Source: Thiopseudomonas acetoxidans (GTDB taxonomy: Bacteria > Pseudomonadota > Gammaproteobacteria > Pseudomonadales > Pseudomonadaceae). Taken from it: a stretch of DNA of 26,742 nucleotides. The DNA lies in contig NZ_JAUCDY010000019.1 of the NCBI RefSeq assembly GCF_030362935.1, positions 1 to 26,742 on the forward strand, given 5' to 3'. The notes beneath the pieces are model-generated. The model worked only from the letters and a program-made list of their open reading frames with translations, was not told where the DNA came from and did not search any database. Shown in pieces: positions 7,805 through 15,717 of this stretch (the first letter of the stretch is position 1; the number at the start of each line of letters is the position of its first letter). The translations under genes and the position numbers were made by a program.

Positions 7805-9337
7805 ATGCCCAGCGAAATTAGCACCACCCACATCCAACCAACAGTGAGCACTCCTATCCGGCAAACCTCGGTAGAGGCGGCTAATGTGTTGCGGTTATTA
7901 CAAGATCTGCCGCAAAGCATTGTTGACGGACAAAAGCTGCAGGCGCAAATTGTTGCCGCCAAGCAAGCAGGGCAAGTATTTGAAGTGCTGCTCAAAATGG
8001 CCTTGCCGGACGGCAAACAAACTACGCTGCTGGCACAGGCTAATCAAATTCTTGCACCCGGCCAGCAAGTGACGCTAACTGCTATCAGCCAAAGCCAATT
8101 CACGTTAACACCTGCTTTAGACAAACTGGCTCCTGCTTTAACACGATTAGATCTGGCACAACTACCCAGCGGCACCATCATTCAAGCCAAAGTCATCAAC
8201 TTAGAGCCTCTAGCTCAGGGTAACTTTCGCGCCACTTTAAGCCTAAATAACACCGCACTGGCCGGCCAGTCCGCCATTATCGAAACCCCAAAAGCGCTGG
8301 CACTTAACAGTGTGCTAACCGCACGGGTTGAGGGCAGTTTTCAGCTGCAATTTATCCCCAGCAGCAACACTACCGATCGTCTCAATATACAACAAGAGTT
8401 GCTGAGTCAATTTAACCGCCAAGGCAGTCTTGGCCAGGCTTTACAACAGCTACAGACCGTCGGCTCTAGCACTAACCTGTCTAGCGAAGGGCAAAAAATC
8501 GTACAGCAATTGCTCAGCAACCTGCCCAATATCAGCGACAAGCTAACCACCGCACAACTCACAGAGCTAGTAAAAAATAGCGGCACCCAGCTAGAGCAAC
8601 GTTTGCTCACTGACGCTACTGCAACACAGCAAGACTTAAAAGCCAGCTTACTGCGCCTTATCGGACAAATACTGCCCAGCCAAACAGGCAGCAATCCATT
8701 ATTGACCAGTGCGCAAGCCTCCATTTCCAGCCAAGCTTTGCCACAATTATTACGCGAAATAGGAGGTATCAGCCTTAGCCAAATGCGCGAACAAGCCTTA
8801 CGCTTCCCGCTGGCCAAAGGCGTACTGCAAAAATTGGATAATCCTAACGATCTCGGCGCACTACTACGTATTGCCGCAGCGGCTATTTCACGCCTGCAAA
8901 CCCATCAGCTGTCTAGCTTAGGACAAACCTATACCACCCCTGAAGGCACCCAGCTCACTACCTGGCAAATGGAAATTCCCATGCGCGATCAGGATACCGT
9001 TATCCCTTTGCAGCTTAAGTTTCAACAAGAACAAAGCAATAGCGAGGAGCAAGACGAAGAAAAGAAAGCTCCTATCTGGCGCTTAGAGCTTAGCTTCGAG
9101 CTTGAGCCATTAGGCCCTCTACACGTGCAAGTCAATTTGAAGAACGAAGAAATCTCCAGCAAACTTTGGGCAGAATTTGCACAAACGGCTGTCTATGTAA
9201 ACAAGGAGTTGCATATTTTGCGTGACAAACTTCTAGCGGCCGGGCTGAACATCAAAGAACTTGAATGCCTACAAGGCACTCCACCTGCTGCACCTAAAGC
9301 AGCCATCGAACAGCGCTGGATTGATGACTTAGCATGA
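7805..9337 (+). CDS. FliK-type flagellar hook-length control protein
   Basis: FliK proteins measure hook length and switch the flagellar export gate to late substrates. The 510-residue protein has a long, Gln/Leu/Ser-rich low-complexity N-terminal and central part. A C-terminal Flg_hook-like domain (about 395-490) carries LELEPLGPLHVQVNL-type sequence and the later HILRDKLLAAGLNIKELE. It diverges from ccmA and overlaps the next gene by four bases (ATGA). The nearest SD-like element before the ATG is a modest GAG. The FliK-like/FlhB-like pair beside ccmA is, to my knowledge, a recurring pseudomonad arrangement distinct from the main fliK locus. It therefore does not by itself show that the strain is flagellated. 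Confidence 0.72.
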   Translation: MPSEISTTHIQPTVSTPIRQTSVEAANVLRLLQDLPQSIVDGQKLQAQIVAAKQAGQVFEVLLKMALPDGKQTTLLAQANQILAPGQQVTLTAISQSQFTLTPALDKLAPALTRLDLAQLPSGTIIQAKVINLEPLAQGNFRATLSLNNTALAGQSAIIETPKALALNSVLTARVEGSFQLQFIPSSNTTDRLNIQQELLSQFNRQGSLGQALQQLQTVGSSTNLSSEGQKIVQQLLSNLPNISDKLTTAQLTELVKNSGTQLEQRLLTDATATQQDLKASLLRLIGQILPSQTGSNPLLTSAQASISSQALPQLLREIGGISLSQMREQALRFPLAKGVLQKLDNPNDLGALLRIAAAAISRLQTHQLSSLGQTYTTPEGTQLTTWQMEIPMRDQDTVIPLQLKFQQEQSNSEEQDEEKKAPIWRLELSFELEPLGPLHVQVNLKNEEISSKLWAEFAQTAVYVNKELHILRDKLLAAGLNIKELECLQGTPPAAPKAAIEQRWIDDLA

Positions 9338-9678
9338 AGAAAAAGAAACAACCTACTCAAGCAATTGCTCTAAAATACGATGGCGATCAAGCGCCCAGCC
9401 TAACCGCCAAAGGTGATGATGAGCTGGCCGAAGCCATCTTGGCTATAGCTAAAGAACATAAAGTGCCTATCTATGAAAACGCCGACTTGGTGCGCCTGCT
9501 TGCGCGCTTAGAGCTGGGCGATGCCATTCCCGAATCACTGTATCGCACCATTGCTGAAATAATCGCGTTCGCTTGGTACCTTAAAGGCAAAGCCCCTAAA
9601 GGTTTCTACCAACGTGAAGCGGCTAAACAGCCGCTACAAATTGGTTTTCAAGCCAACAAAAAAACGGACTCGGTATAG
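9334..9678 (+). CDS. FlhB C-terminal-domain-like protein (EscU/YscU/HrcU family)
   Basis: This 114-residue protein matches only the cytoplasmic C-terminal part of the export switch protein FlhB: AIALKYDGDQAPSLTAKG (about 11-28), a helix around DDELAEAILAIAKEHKVPIYEN, then LVRLLARLELGDAIPESLY and IAEIIAFAWYLKG. It has no membrane region. The autocleavage motif NPTH that precedes this block in FlhB is absent; only PTQ is found in the equivalent place. It cannot therefore be a self-cleaving FlhB. It is co-translated with the FliK-type gene (ATGA overlap), suggesting that the two act together. Its stop lies three bases from the stop of the convergent minus-strand gene. Confidence 0.8.
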   Translation: MKKKKQPTQAIALKYDGDQAPSLTAKGDDELAEAILAIAKEHKVPIYENADLVRLLARLELGDAIPESLYRTIAEIIAFAWYLKGKAPKGFYQREAAKQPLQIGFQANKKTDSV

Positions 9679-9681
9679 CAG

Positions 9682-10407
9682 CTAATACCCAAGAAAACCT
9701 TCACTTAGTACATCATCTTCATCCACACCGGCCTCATCCAGTAGATCATGCATAGCTTCTACTAACATTGGTGGACCCGATATGTAATAGATGGGCTGGT
9801 TTAAGCCCTGGCAGTATTGCTGGATACGCTGTGCATCTAAATAACCCGTTTCACCCGACCACTCTTGCCCTGAGTCTTGCATGCTGGTCATAGTTGCGAT
9901 GAGTTTAAAACGCGGATTGTGCTGGCTTAGCTGTTGTAGCTCTGATAAAAAAGCACTATCTTCAGGTCGACGATTGGAATATAACAACAGTATGTCTTGT
10001 TGGCGCTGCTGGTGTGCCGCGTCACGCAACATGCTCATAAAAGGCGTAATCCCAATACCACCCGCAATAAAGACTACCGCTCGCGTTAAATCCTCACCCA
10101 AGGTTAGCTCGCCATAAGGCCCCTCGATCTGCAATTGAGCACCTACTGGAAAACTTTTTAGCTGCTGTTTAAAAGGACTGTCGCGCATTCGTGTCGCTAT
10201 CACAAGTTCATTTTCATGTGGCGCTGCCACAATGGAAAACGTGTGTCGCACATCCCATTCGGAATCTGCGTCGCCCTGCTCACCGATAATCAAATCTAAA
10301 GCCTGACCAGCGATAAATTCAAACCCAGCAGGTTTTGTGAAATGAAATGCCAACGTCCCCTCAGCCAACTGCTCTTGTGCTTGCAGCTGAACACTGTAAG
10401 TCTTCAT
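9682..10407 (-). CDS. FAD/NAD(P)H oxidoreductase of the ferredoxin reductase family
   Basis: This is a two-domain flavin reductase that should pass electrons between NAD(P)H and an acceptor. The N-terminal FAD domain carries RHTFS (R54-S58) and GPYGEL (about 96-101). The nucleotide-binding domain has AGGIGITPFMSML (about 115-127) and SGPPMLVEAM (about 210-219), ending in the FLGY motif. There is no 2Fe-2S ferredoxin domain. I start it at the ATG at 10407 (241 residues), because GGAGG sits five bases before it; an ATG 12 bases upstream overlaps that ribosome site. It diverges from cysI across about 190 bases, so a link to sulfite reduction is possible but inferred. Confidence 0.85.
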   Translation of the reverse strand: MKTYSVQLQAQEQLAEGTLAFHFTKPAGFEFIAGQALDLIIGEQGDADSEWDVRHTFSIVAAPHENELVIATRMRDSPFKQQLKSFPVGAQLQIEGPYGELTLGEDLTRAVVFIAGGIGITPFMSMLRDAAHQQRQQDILLLYSNRRPEDSAFLSELQQLSQHNPRFKLIATMTSMQDSGQEWSGETGYLDAQRIQQYCQGLNQPIYYISGPPMLVEAMHDLLDEAGVDEDDVLSEGFLGY

Positions 10408-10599
10408 ACACACCTCCATCGCTCACTTCCTTTTTTATACGCGTAAGCCAGAGCCAGAGCAAGCTGCCCTAATCTAAAGTCCTAACCAACTGATCATATA
10501 ACGAAAAACGCTAAACATATAGATAATAATTACTTTATCGAATAAACAAAACTTGTTAGTGTGCAACTCGTTCTAGCTATTCTAGGTTCGGGAAATCTT
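10408..10599. promoter_or_regulatory. Divergent regulatory region between the oxidoreductase gene and cysI
   Basis: About 190 bases separate the two divergent starts. The half near cysI (10490-10560) is AT-rich and holds TATAGATAATAATT, with GATAAT at 10522-10527 as a possible -10; no convincing -35 is seen. A CysB-type activator would fit the gene content, but I cannot define a site by eye. Confidence 0.3.
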
Positions 10600-12258
10600 A
10601 TGTATCTGTATGACCACTATGATCAACAAATCGTTAACGAGCGCGTAGCGCAGTTTCGTGATCAAACGCGCCGCTATTTTGCTGGTGAGCTCACTGAAGA
10701 TGAATTCTTACCCTTGCGCCTGCAAAATGGCTTGTACGTACAGCGTCACGCGCCAATGTTGCGTATTGCCGTGCCCTATGGTCTGCTGTCGTCTACCCAG
10801 CTACGGATGCTGGCACACATTACTCGTAAGTATGACAAAGGCTACGCACACGTCACCACGCGCACGAATATGCAGCTAAACTGGCCTAAACTTGAACAAG
10901 TACCGGATATTTTGCAAGATCTGGCCAGCGTACAGATGCACGCCATTCAGACCAGCGGCAACTGTATTCGCAACACCACCACTGACCAGTTTGCCGGTGT
11001 AGCTCGCGACGAGCTGGTTGATCCGCGCCCTTGGTGTGAGCTTATCCGCCAATGGTCCACCTTTCACCCTGAATTCGCCCGCCTGCCGCGTAAGTTTAAA
11101 ATTGCCGTCAATGGCTGCGTTAACGATCGCGCCGCTATAGAAGTACACGATATCGGTCTGGAAGCTGTAAATAGCTCTGAGGGTGAGCTTGGCTTTAGAG
11201 TCTTGGTCGGTGGCGGTTTAGGGCGCACACCTATGCTGGCTAGTGTGATCAATGAGTTTATACCCTGGCCTCATTTGCTCAGCTATTTAGAAGCTATTTT
11301 GCGCGTCTATAATCGCTTCGGTCGCCGTGATAACAAGTTCAAAGCACGCATTAAGATTCTGGTAAAAGCATTAACCCCGGAAGGCTTTGCTGAAAAAGTG
11401 GCTGAAGAATGGCAGCACCTAAAAGATGGCCCTAGCACGCTAACTGATACAGAAGTACAGCGCGTTAGTCAGTACTTTACTGCGCCTGATTACCTGCCAT
11501 TAAATGACGCCCCCGAGCTTCTCGCTGAACAAGACGCTCAGTACCCGGGCTTTGCCCGATGGCGCTCACGTAATACCACAGCCCACAAGCAGCCTGGCTA
11601 TGTTGCCGTGACCCTTTCATTGAAAAAAACCGGCGTCCCTACCGGTGATGTTAGCGAAGCACAGCTGGATGCTATTGCTGATTTAGCGGATCGCTATAGT
11701 TTTTCGGAAGCGCGCAACACCCATGAACAAAACATCGTTTTAGCCGATGTAGAGCAAACAAAACTGTTGCAGTTATGGCTGGAAATCCGCGAGCTGGGTT
11801 TTGCCACCCCAAATATAGGCCTGCTGAGCGATATTATCTGCTGCCCAGGCGGCGACTTCTGCGCGCTAGCAAACGCCAAATCAATTCCTGTAGCTGAGGC
11901 CATTCAGCAGCGCTTTGCTGATTTGGATTACCTATTTGACATAGGAGATCTAGATCTGAATATCTCAGGCTGTATGAACGCCTGTGGACACCACCATGTT
12001 GGTCATATTGGTATTCTAGGTGTGGACAAAAAGGGGGAAGAGTTTTATCAAGTATCCCTTGGCGGAAATAGCGGCCGCAATGCCAGTTTAGGTAGCATTC
12101 TTGGCCCTTCTTTCGCGCAAGACACTATGCCTGATGTGATCAATAAAATTATTGATGTGTATATCGAGCAACGCACGGCTGAAGAGCGGTTCATCGACAC
12201 CTATCAGCGTATTGGTGCCCAACCTTTTAAGGAGCGTGTCTATGCCTCTCATCATTAA
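10600..12258 (+). CDS. cysI: Assimilatory sulfite (or nitrite) reductase, siroheme/4Fe-4S, CysI
   Basis: CysI reduces sulfite to sulfide with six electrons during cysteine synthesis. From the ATG at 10600 (GGGAAA upstream) it is 552 residues, the length of the pseudomonad protein; an in-frame GTG at 10561 would add 13 residues without family support. Two ferredoxin-like/siroheme-binding half-repeats are visible. The siroheme-4Fe-4S cysteines are present as CCPGGDFC (C415, C421) and CMNAC (C458, C462). The stretch MHAIQTSGNCIRN and the basic siroheme-contact residues are conserved. It overlaps the DUF934 gene by 17 bases. The electron donor is likely ferredoxin or a flavoprotein, as there is no cysJ here. 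Nitrite reductase is the main alternative. Confidence 0.92.
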   Translation: MYLYDHYDQQIVNERVAQFRDQTRRYFAGELTEDEFLPLRLQNGLYVQRHAPMLRIAVPYGLLSSTQLRMLAHITRKYDKGYAHVTTRTNMQLNWPKLEQVPDILQDLASVQMHAIQTSGNCIRNTTTDQFAGVARDELVDPRPWCELIRQWSTFHPEFARLPRKFKIAVNGCVNDRAAIEVHDIGLEAVNSSEGELGFRVLVGGGLGRTPMLASVINEFIPWPHLLSYLEAILRVYNRFGRRDNKFKARIKILVKALTPEGFAEKVAEEWQHLKDGPSTLTDTEVQRVSQYFTAPDYLPLNDAPELLAEQDAQYPGFARWRSRNTTAHKQPGYVAVTLSLKKTGVPTGDVSEAQLDAIADLADRYSFSEARNTHEQNIVLADVEQTKLLQLWLEIRELGFATPNIGLLSDIICCPGGDFCALANAKSIPVAEAIQQRFADLDYLFDIGDLDLNISGCMNACGHHHVGHIGILGVDKKGEEFYQVSLGGNSGRNASLGSILGPSFAQDTMPDVINKIIDVYIEQRTAEERFIDTYQRIGAQPFKERVYASHH

Positions 12259-12748
12259 ACACAATCAAGTAATCGAAGATAAATGGCAGTTATTAGGCTC
12301 AGACTGCAGCATAGAAGAGGCGCTGCTCGCAAGCCAGCCCATAGTGCCCTTAACGCTCTGGCAAAATTACGCGACCGAATTGAAACAGCTAACCAAGCTT
12401 GGTATCTGGCTGGATAGCCATGAAACTATCGAGGAAATTGTAGGGGATTTACCGCACTTTTCTCTAGTCGCTTTAAACTTTCCAACATTTACCGATGGGC
12501 GCCACTTCAGCAGCGCTCGCTTATTGCGCGAGCGTTACGCTTACTCAAGTGAAGTCCGTGCCATTGGTGATGTTTTGCGCGACCAGCTGTTTTTTATGCA
12601 GCGCTGTGGTTTCGATGCCTATGCGGTTCGTGCGGATCGCTGTCCACACGATGCGCTCATCAGTCTGACAGAGTTTTCTGTCTGTTACCAAGGTGCGGCT
12701 GATAGTCCAGAGCCGCTCTTTCGACGACGCGCACTTCAATCTGCTTAA
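12242..12748 (+). CDS. DUF934 family protein, sulfite-reduction partner
   Basis: This 168-residue DUF934 protein regularly follows cysI in proteobacteria and is assumed to assist sulfite reduction or siroheme enzyme function; its biochemical role is not settled. The start at 12242 follows AAGGAG at eight bases and lies inside the end of cysI, showing coupling. Recognisable family sequence includes LVALNFPTFTDGRHFSSARLLRER (about 82-105), then GDVLRDQLFFMQRCGFDAYAV. There are no membrane segments. The bidirectional terminator begins two bases after its stop. Confidence 0.88.
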   Translation: MPLIIKHNQVIEDKWQLLGSDCSIEEALLASQPIVPLTLWQNYATELKQLTKLGIWLDSHETIEEIVGDLPHFSLVALNFPTFTDGRHFSSARLLRERYAYSSEVRAIGDVLRDQLFFMQRCGFDAYAVRADRCPHDALISLTEFSVCYQGAADSPEPLFRRRALQSA

Positions 12749-12749
12749 T

Positions 12750-12777
12750 AAAAAACCCAGCCTAGGCTGGGTTTTTT
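12750..12777. terminator. Bidirectional Rho-independent terminator between DUF934 gene and oprF
   Basis: A perfect palindrome, CCCAGCCTAGGCTGGG (12756-12771), is flanked by six A on the left and six T on the right. It therefore has a U-tract on both strands and ends both the cysI operon and the oprF transcript, which converge here. Confidence 0.95.
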
Positions 12778-12793
12778 ATTTTTAGGTTAGAGC

Positions 12794-13786
12794 TTACTCA
12801 ACCTGAACTTCTACAACAGCTTCAACACGACGGTTTAGGCTGCGACCTTCTTCAGTCGCATTATCCGCTACAGGACGTGTCTCACCGTGACCAACAGCAT
12901 TTACGCGGTCAGCAGCTACACCATACTTCTCAACCATCACCTTACGCACTGCATGAGCACGGCGCTCAGAGAGCTTCTGGTTGTAAGCATCAGGACCTGC
13001 TGAGTCAGTGTGACCTTCAACAGTGGTGCTAAGTTCTGGATACTGCTTCATGAACTCAGCTAGGTTCTCGATATCGCTATAGCTGCCGTCTTTCACGTTA
13101 GCTTTGTCGAAATCAAACAGAACTTCTAGCTCAACACGAACAGTTTCCGCTTCAGCTGCAACTGTTTCTTCTTGCATAGGAGCGCTAACTACAGGGGCTG
13201 GCTCTTCTACACGCGCTGGCTTGCTTGCGCCGCCGAAGTTCAGACCAACACCCATTCCAGCCATCCACTCGGACTGGTTGTGATCTAAGCCGTGCATACC
13301 ATCAACACCCGCACGAACAAAGAAGTTTTCAGCAAAGTAGTACTTAGCACCCGCACCAATGTTCGCCATGGTTGTGCGATCACGGCCAGTACGCGCTGGT
13401 AGATTACTGAGGCTCTGATGACCAAAACCTGCAGACAAATACGGACGTAATGCTGAGCCTACATCACCGAAGTGATAGGTAGCATCAATGCTAGCCAAGC
13501 TACCGTTTACTTTTTTGCGACTCGTATTGTTGTTCAATACTTTGTCTTTGGACTCAATGTGGTGGTACTCACCGTATGACAACCCTAAAGAAACATCATC
13601 AGTCAAAAAGTAACCAACAGAACCCCCATAGAGGTTACCGTTGTCCATGTTATGCATGCTGTCAGTGAAGTAACGCTTGGCAAAAACCTCGGTTTCAATA
13701 GCACCTTGGCCCTGAGCCAAAACACTCTGCGCACCAAATGCTAAAACTGACGCAATTGCAACACCTAACGTATTTTTTAATTTCAT
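12794..13786 (-). CDS. oprF: Major outer-membrane porin OprF
   Basis: OprF is the OmpA-family slow porin and structural protein linking outer membrane and peptidoglycan. The signal peptide is residues 1-24 (cut after VLA). A beta-barrel occupies about 25-186 and a Pro/Glu/Ala linker about 187-217. The OmpA peptidoglycan-binding domain (about 218-330) has FDFDKANV, GHTDSAG (D261) and LSERRA (R276). The protein is 330 residues and has no cysteine: the cysteine-rich TSP3-like hinge of P. aeruginosa OprF is missing. GGAG lies ahead of the ATG. It is 76 bases after sigX, and SigX is known to drive oprF in Pseudomonas. Confidence 0.95.
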   Translation of the reverse strand: MKLKNTLGVAIASVLAFGAQSVLAQGQGAIETEVFAKRYFTDSMHNMDNGNLYGGSVGYFLTDDVSLGLSYGEYHHIESKDKVLNNNTSRKKVNGSLASIDATYHFGDVGSALRPYLSAGFGHQSLSNLPARTGRDRTTMANIGAGAKYYFAENFFVRAGVDGMHGLDHNQSEWMAGMGVGLNFGGASKPARVEEPAPVVSAPMQEETVAAEAETVRVELEVLFDFDKANVKDGSYSDIENLAEFMKQYPELSTTVEGHTDSAGPDAYNQKLSERRAHAVRKVMVEKYGVAADRVNAVGHGETRPVADNATEEGRSLNRRVEAVVEVQVE

Positions 13787-13862
13787 TATTTTCTCCTTCT
13801 AGTCATGGGGGTACTCGATACTAAAAACTGAATTTTCAATACCAAAGTAATTATTTTGACGT

Positions 13863-14462
13863 TTAATACGAATTAGACAAACCAGCGTCAGAAAAGTTCT
13901 CTTTAAGCTTGTCAATGGCTCTTTTGTAACGCATTTTTGTGGCACTTAAACCTAAGTGCATGATATTAGCGATTTCTTGAAATTCTAATTCTGCAACAAA
14001 GCGAAGAATAATAATTTCTTTATCTATTGGATTCACGTCCAATAGCCAGCGGTCCAAACTGCTATCTTCTTTAAGCATTGGTGCAGCTTCTTCACTGGCC
14101 TCCTCTAATGGATTTAAACTTAATGCATCTTGTAAACGTCTTTTACGCCGTTCTTTGCGATACTGCGTAGTGCACTCATTATAAGTAATACTATAAAGCC
14201 ATGTTTTAAACTTGGACTTACCTTCGAATTTTTTTAATCCGTATAAGACCTTGAGCATAATCTCTTGGCAGACATCATCGGCATCACGCTCATTGCCCAG
14301 ATACCGCGTACATACACTGTATAGCGTTCTCTGGTAGCGGCGCATCAGCTCTTCATAGGCTCTAGTACTATTAAAGAGCTCTTGCTGTGCATGCTCCACC
14401 AGCTCTTCATCAGTAAGCTGTTGTGGATTATACCTTTGATGTATATTTTTTTCACTAGTCAA
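13863..14462 (-). CDS. sigX: ECF sigma factor SigX
   Basis: SigX is the extracytoplasmic-function sigma factor that controls oprF, membrane fluidity and lipid genes. At 199 residues it aligns closely with P. aeruginosa SigX as I remember it. Region 2 (about 33-105) includes YLGNERDADDVCQEIMLKV and FKTWLYSITYNE; region 4 (about 143-190) includes LRFVAELEFQEIANIMHLGL. The only in-frame start that gives the family N-terminus (13 residues before NP) is TTG at 14462; an in-frame TGA stands nine bases upstream and the next in-frame ATG is internal to region 2. No Shine-Dalgarno sequence precedes it. This suggests weak or controlled translation. Confidence 0.93.
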   Translation of the reverse strand: MTSEKNIHQRYNPQQLTDEELVEHAQQELFNSTRAYEELMRRYQRTLYSVCTRYLGNERDADDVCQEIMLKVLYGLKKFEGKSKFKTWLYSITYNECTTQYRKERRKRRLQDALSLNPLEEASEEAAPMLKEDSSLDRWLLDVNPIDKEIIILRFVAELEFQEIANIMHLGLSATKMRYKRAIDKLKENFSDAGLSNSY

Positions 14463-14481
14463 AACAAGTCAAACCAGTCAA
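14457..14481. repeat. Triple AGTCAA direct repeat at the sigX start
   Basis: AGTCAA occurs at 14457, 14467 and 14476, about one helical turn apart (TTGACT on the coding strand). The first copy contains the sigX TTG start. It could be an operator-like array, or promoter -35-like elements for an internal start, or chance in AT-rich DNA. Confidence 0.4.
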
Positions 14482-14522
14482 CTATAAAATAATTTTAAAA
14501 CACAATACATGGTTGCCGGCCA

Positions 14523-15347
14523 TTAACTGCTTTTAACTTGTTGTTCTAACAAGACGCGATTAGCAAAATAAAACAGTTCGCCCTGTTCATTTTGCACTAT
14601 GGTTTTTACCGTTCCTATCTCTTCTATTGTTCCCTCAACGGTATCAATAGAAATATTCTGACCTATCTCATACAGCTCGCGCACATAAATACCCGCGATA
14701 ATCTGCCCGACGATTTCTCTACAGCCAAAACCTACCGCTATCGCCACCGCTAAGCCCACGCTAAACAAAACGATAGCAATGACATAATTAAGCAGCTCAG
14801 CCTTTATCTCCAACTGCCCAAAGGCCACAGAGATACTGATAATCACCACTAAGCCCTGCACCACACGCCCTAGTGCCGCGGCGTACTCTAAACCAACACC
14901 TTCTGCCGCTCCGGACACTAGGCTGTTGAGTAGCTGTGCCAACAACACACCAGCAAGCAACACAATGGCAGCCGCAAAAACTTTTGGCACGTACAGTGCC
15001 AGCACGTCCAAGGCCGCGGAAATTCTTTCCAAACCCAAGGATTCTAAAGCTGACACCAAAAACACCAACAAGACAAACCAATAAACAATTTTGCCTATAA
15101 GCACTGAAACCGGGACTTTAATTCCAACCCGCGCCAACAGCTTATTCAGCCCAGTACCTTGGGTTAGACGGTCCAAGCCAAGCTTGGCCAATAGCTTAGA
15201 TAGCAGGGTGTCCAGTAGACGCGCCACTAAAAAACCTAATATGACGACTATTAAAGCGCCCAACAGATTGGGTATAAAGCTCGCGATTTTTGCCCAGAGC
15301 GCACTCATAGCGCTCACTAAACTCTGCGTCCAAGAATCCAGTTGCAT
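14523..15347 (-). CDS. cmpX: CmpX-like mechanosensitive channel family membrane protein
   Basis: The 274-residue inner-membrane protein belongs to the small-conductance mechanosensitive channel/TM-helix-repeat group. About five hydrophobic spans are seen (roughly 20-45, 78-105, 115-140, 160-180 and 185-212), followed by a soluble MscS-like beta segment (about 222-270: ISIDTVEGTIEEIGTVKT). In Pseudomonas, cmpX lies directly upstream of sigX and its loss alters SigX activity, so it probably reports membrane tension or state. It starts two bases after crfX ends, giving one transcript. The predicted SD is weak. Confidence 0.88.
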   Translation of the reverse strand: MQLDSWTQSLVSAMSALWAKIASFIPNLLGALIVVILGFLVARLLDTLLSKLLAKLGLDRLTQGTGLNKLLARVGIKVPVSVLIGKIVYWFVLLVFLVSALESLGLERISAALDVLALYVPKVFAAAIVLLAGVLLAQLLNSLVSGAAEGVGLEYAAALGRVVQGLVVIISISVAFGQLEIKAELLNYVIAIVLFSVGLAVAIAVGFGCREIVGQIIAGIYVRELYEIGQNISIDTVEGTIEEIGTVKTIVQNEQGELFYFANRVLLEQQVKSS

Positions 15348-15349
15348 AC

Positions 15350-15607
15350 TTAGTTAACCTTGTCAGTGTTGAGATTATTTTTATTCAAACGGGAAATTGG
15401 CTTCAGGTGACTTGAACCATTAATAAAGCCAAGTATTACGGCATAAAAGGCTCGACCAAACATAGTGAAAAGCGCACCCACACCTACTTGGCGATTTGCT
15501 GTTTTAAGAACGCGCTCTAAAGCTGCATCTACATCTTTTTGTTGTGCAGAGTCTTTTTGTAATAGCTCGCGCAGTGATTGCTCAAAACGTTCGTCTTCTA
15601 CACTCAT
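15350..15607 (-). CDS. crfX: CrfX-like small protein of the sigX cluster
   Basis: This 85-residue protein resembles CrfX, the small protein encoded upstream of cmpX-sigX in Pseudomonas: FEQSLRELL near the N-terminus, then LERVLKTANRQVGVGALFTM, a hydrophobic stretch (about 48-60) and NGSSHLKPISR. The start at 15607 follows GAGG at about nine bases. The function is unknown. It is directly followed by cmpX. The CorA-like gene cmaX, which precedes crfX in P. aeruginosa, is absent here; the next upstream gene is rraA. Confidence 0.82.
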   Translation of the reverse strand: MSVEDERFEQSLRELLQKDSAQQKDVDAALERVLKTANRQVGVGALFTMFGRAFYAVILGFINGSSHLKPISRLNKNNLNTDKVN

Positions 15608-15670
15608 AACTATTTGCCTCACTTTGCGCACATTGTATAGCAAAACAGCAACACGGCTCTGCTTAAATTC

Positions 15671-15700
15671 AATAAAAAATCGCCCGCCAAGGCGGGCGAT
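15671..15700 (-). terminator. Rho-independent terminator after rraA
   Basis: On the minus strand ATCGCCCGCC pairs with GGCGGGCGAT (a 10-bp, GC-rich stem with a minimal loop) and is followed by TTTTTTATT. It starts 17 bases beyond the rraA stop and separates the ispF-to-rraA block from crfX-cmpX-sigX. Confidence 0.93.
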
Positions 15701-15717
15701 ATCTGCATCAACCTCAA

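Noticed and set aside
8407..8817. 136-codon minus-strand frame inside the FliK-type gene
   Set aside because: Its composition (Ser/Cys-rich) is that of an antisense shadow of a low-complexity gene; no SD or family resemblance.
9675..9685. Convergent genes with stops three bases apart and no terminator
   Set aside because: Unusual spacing but common in compact genomes; no further signal found there.
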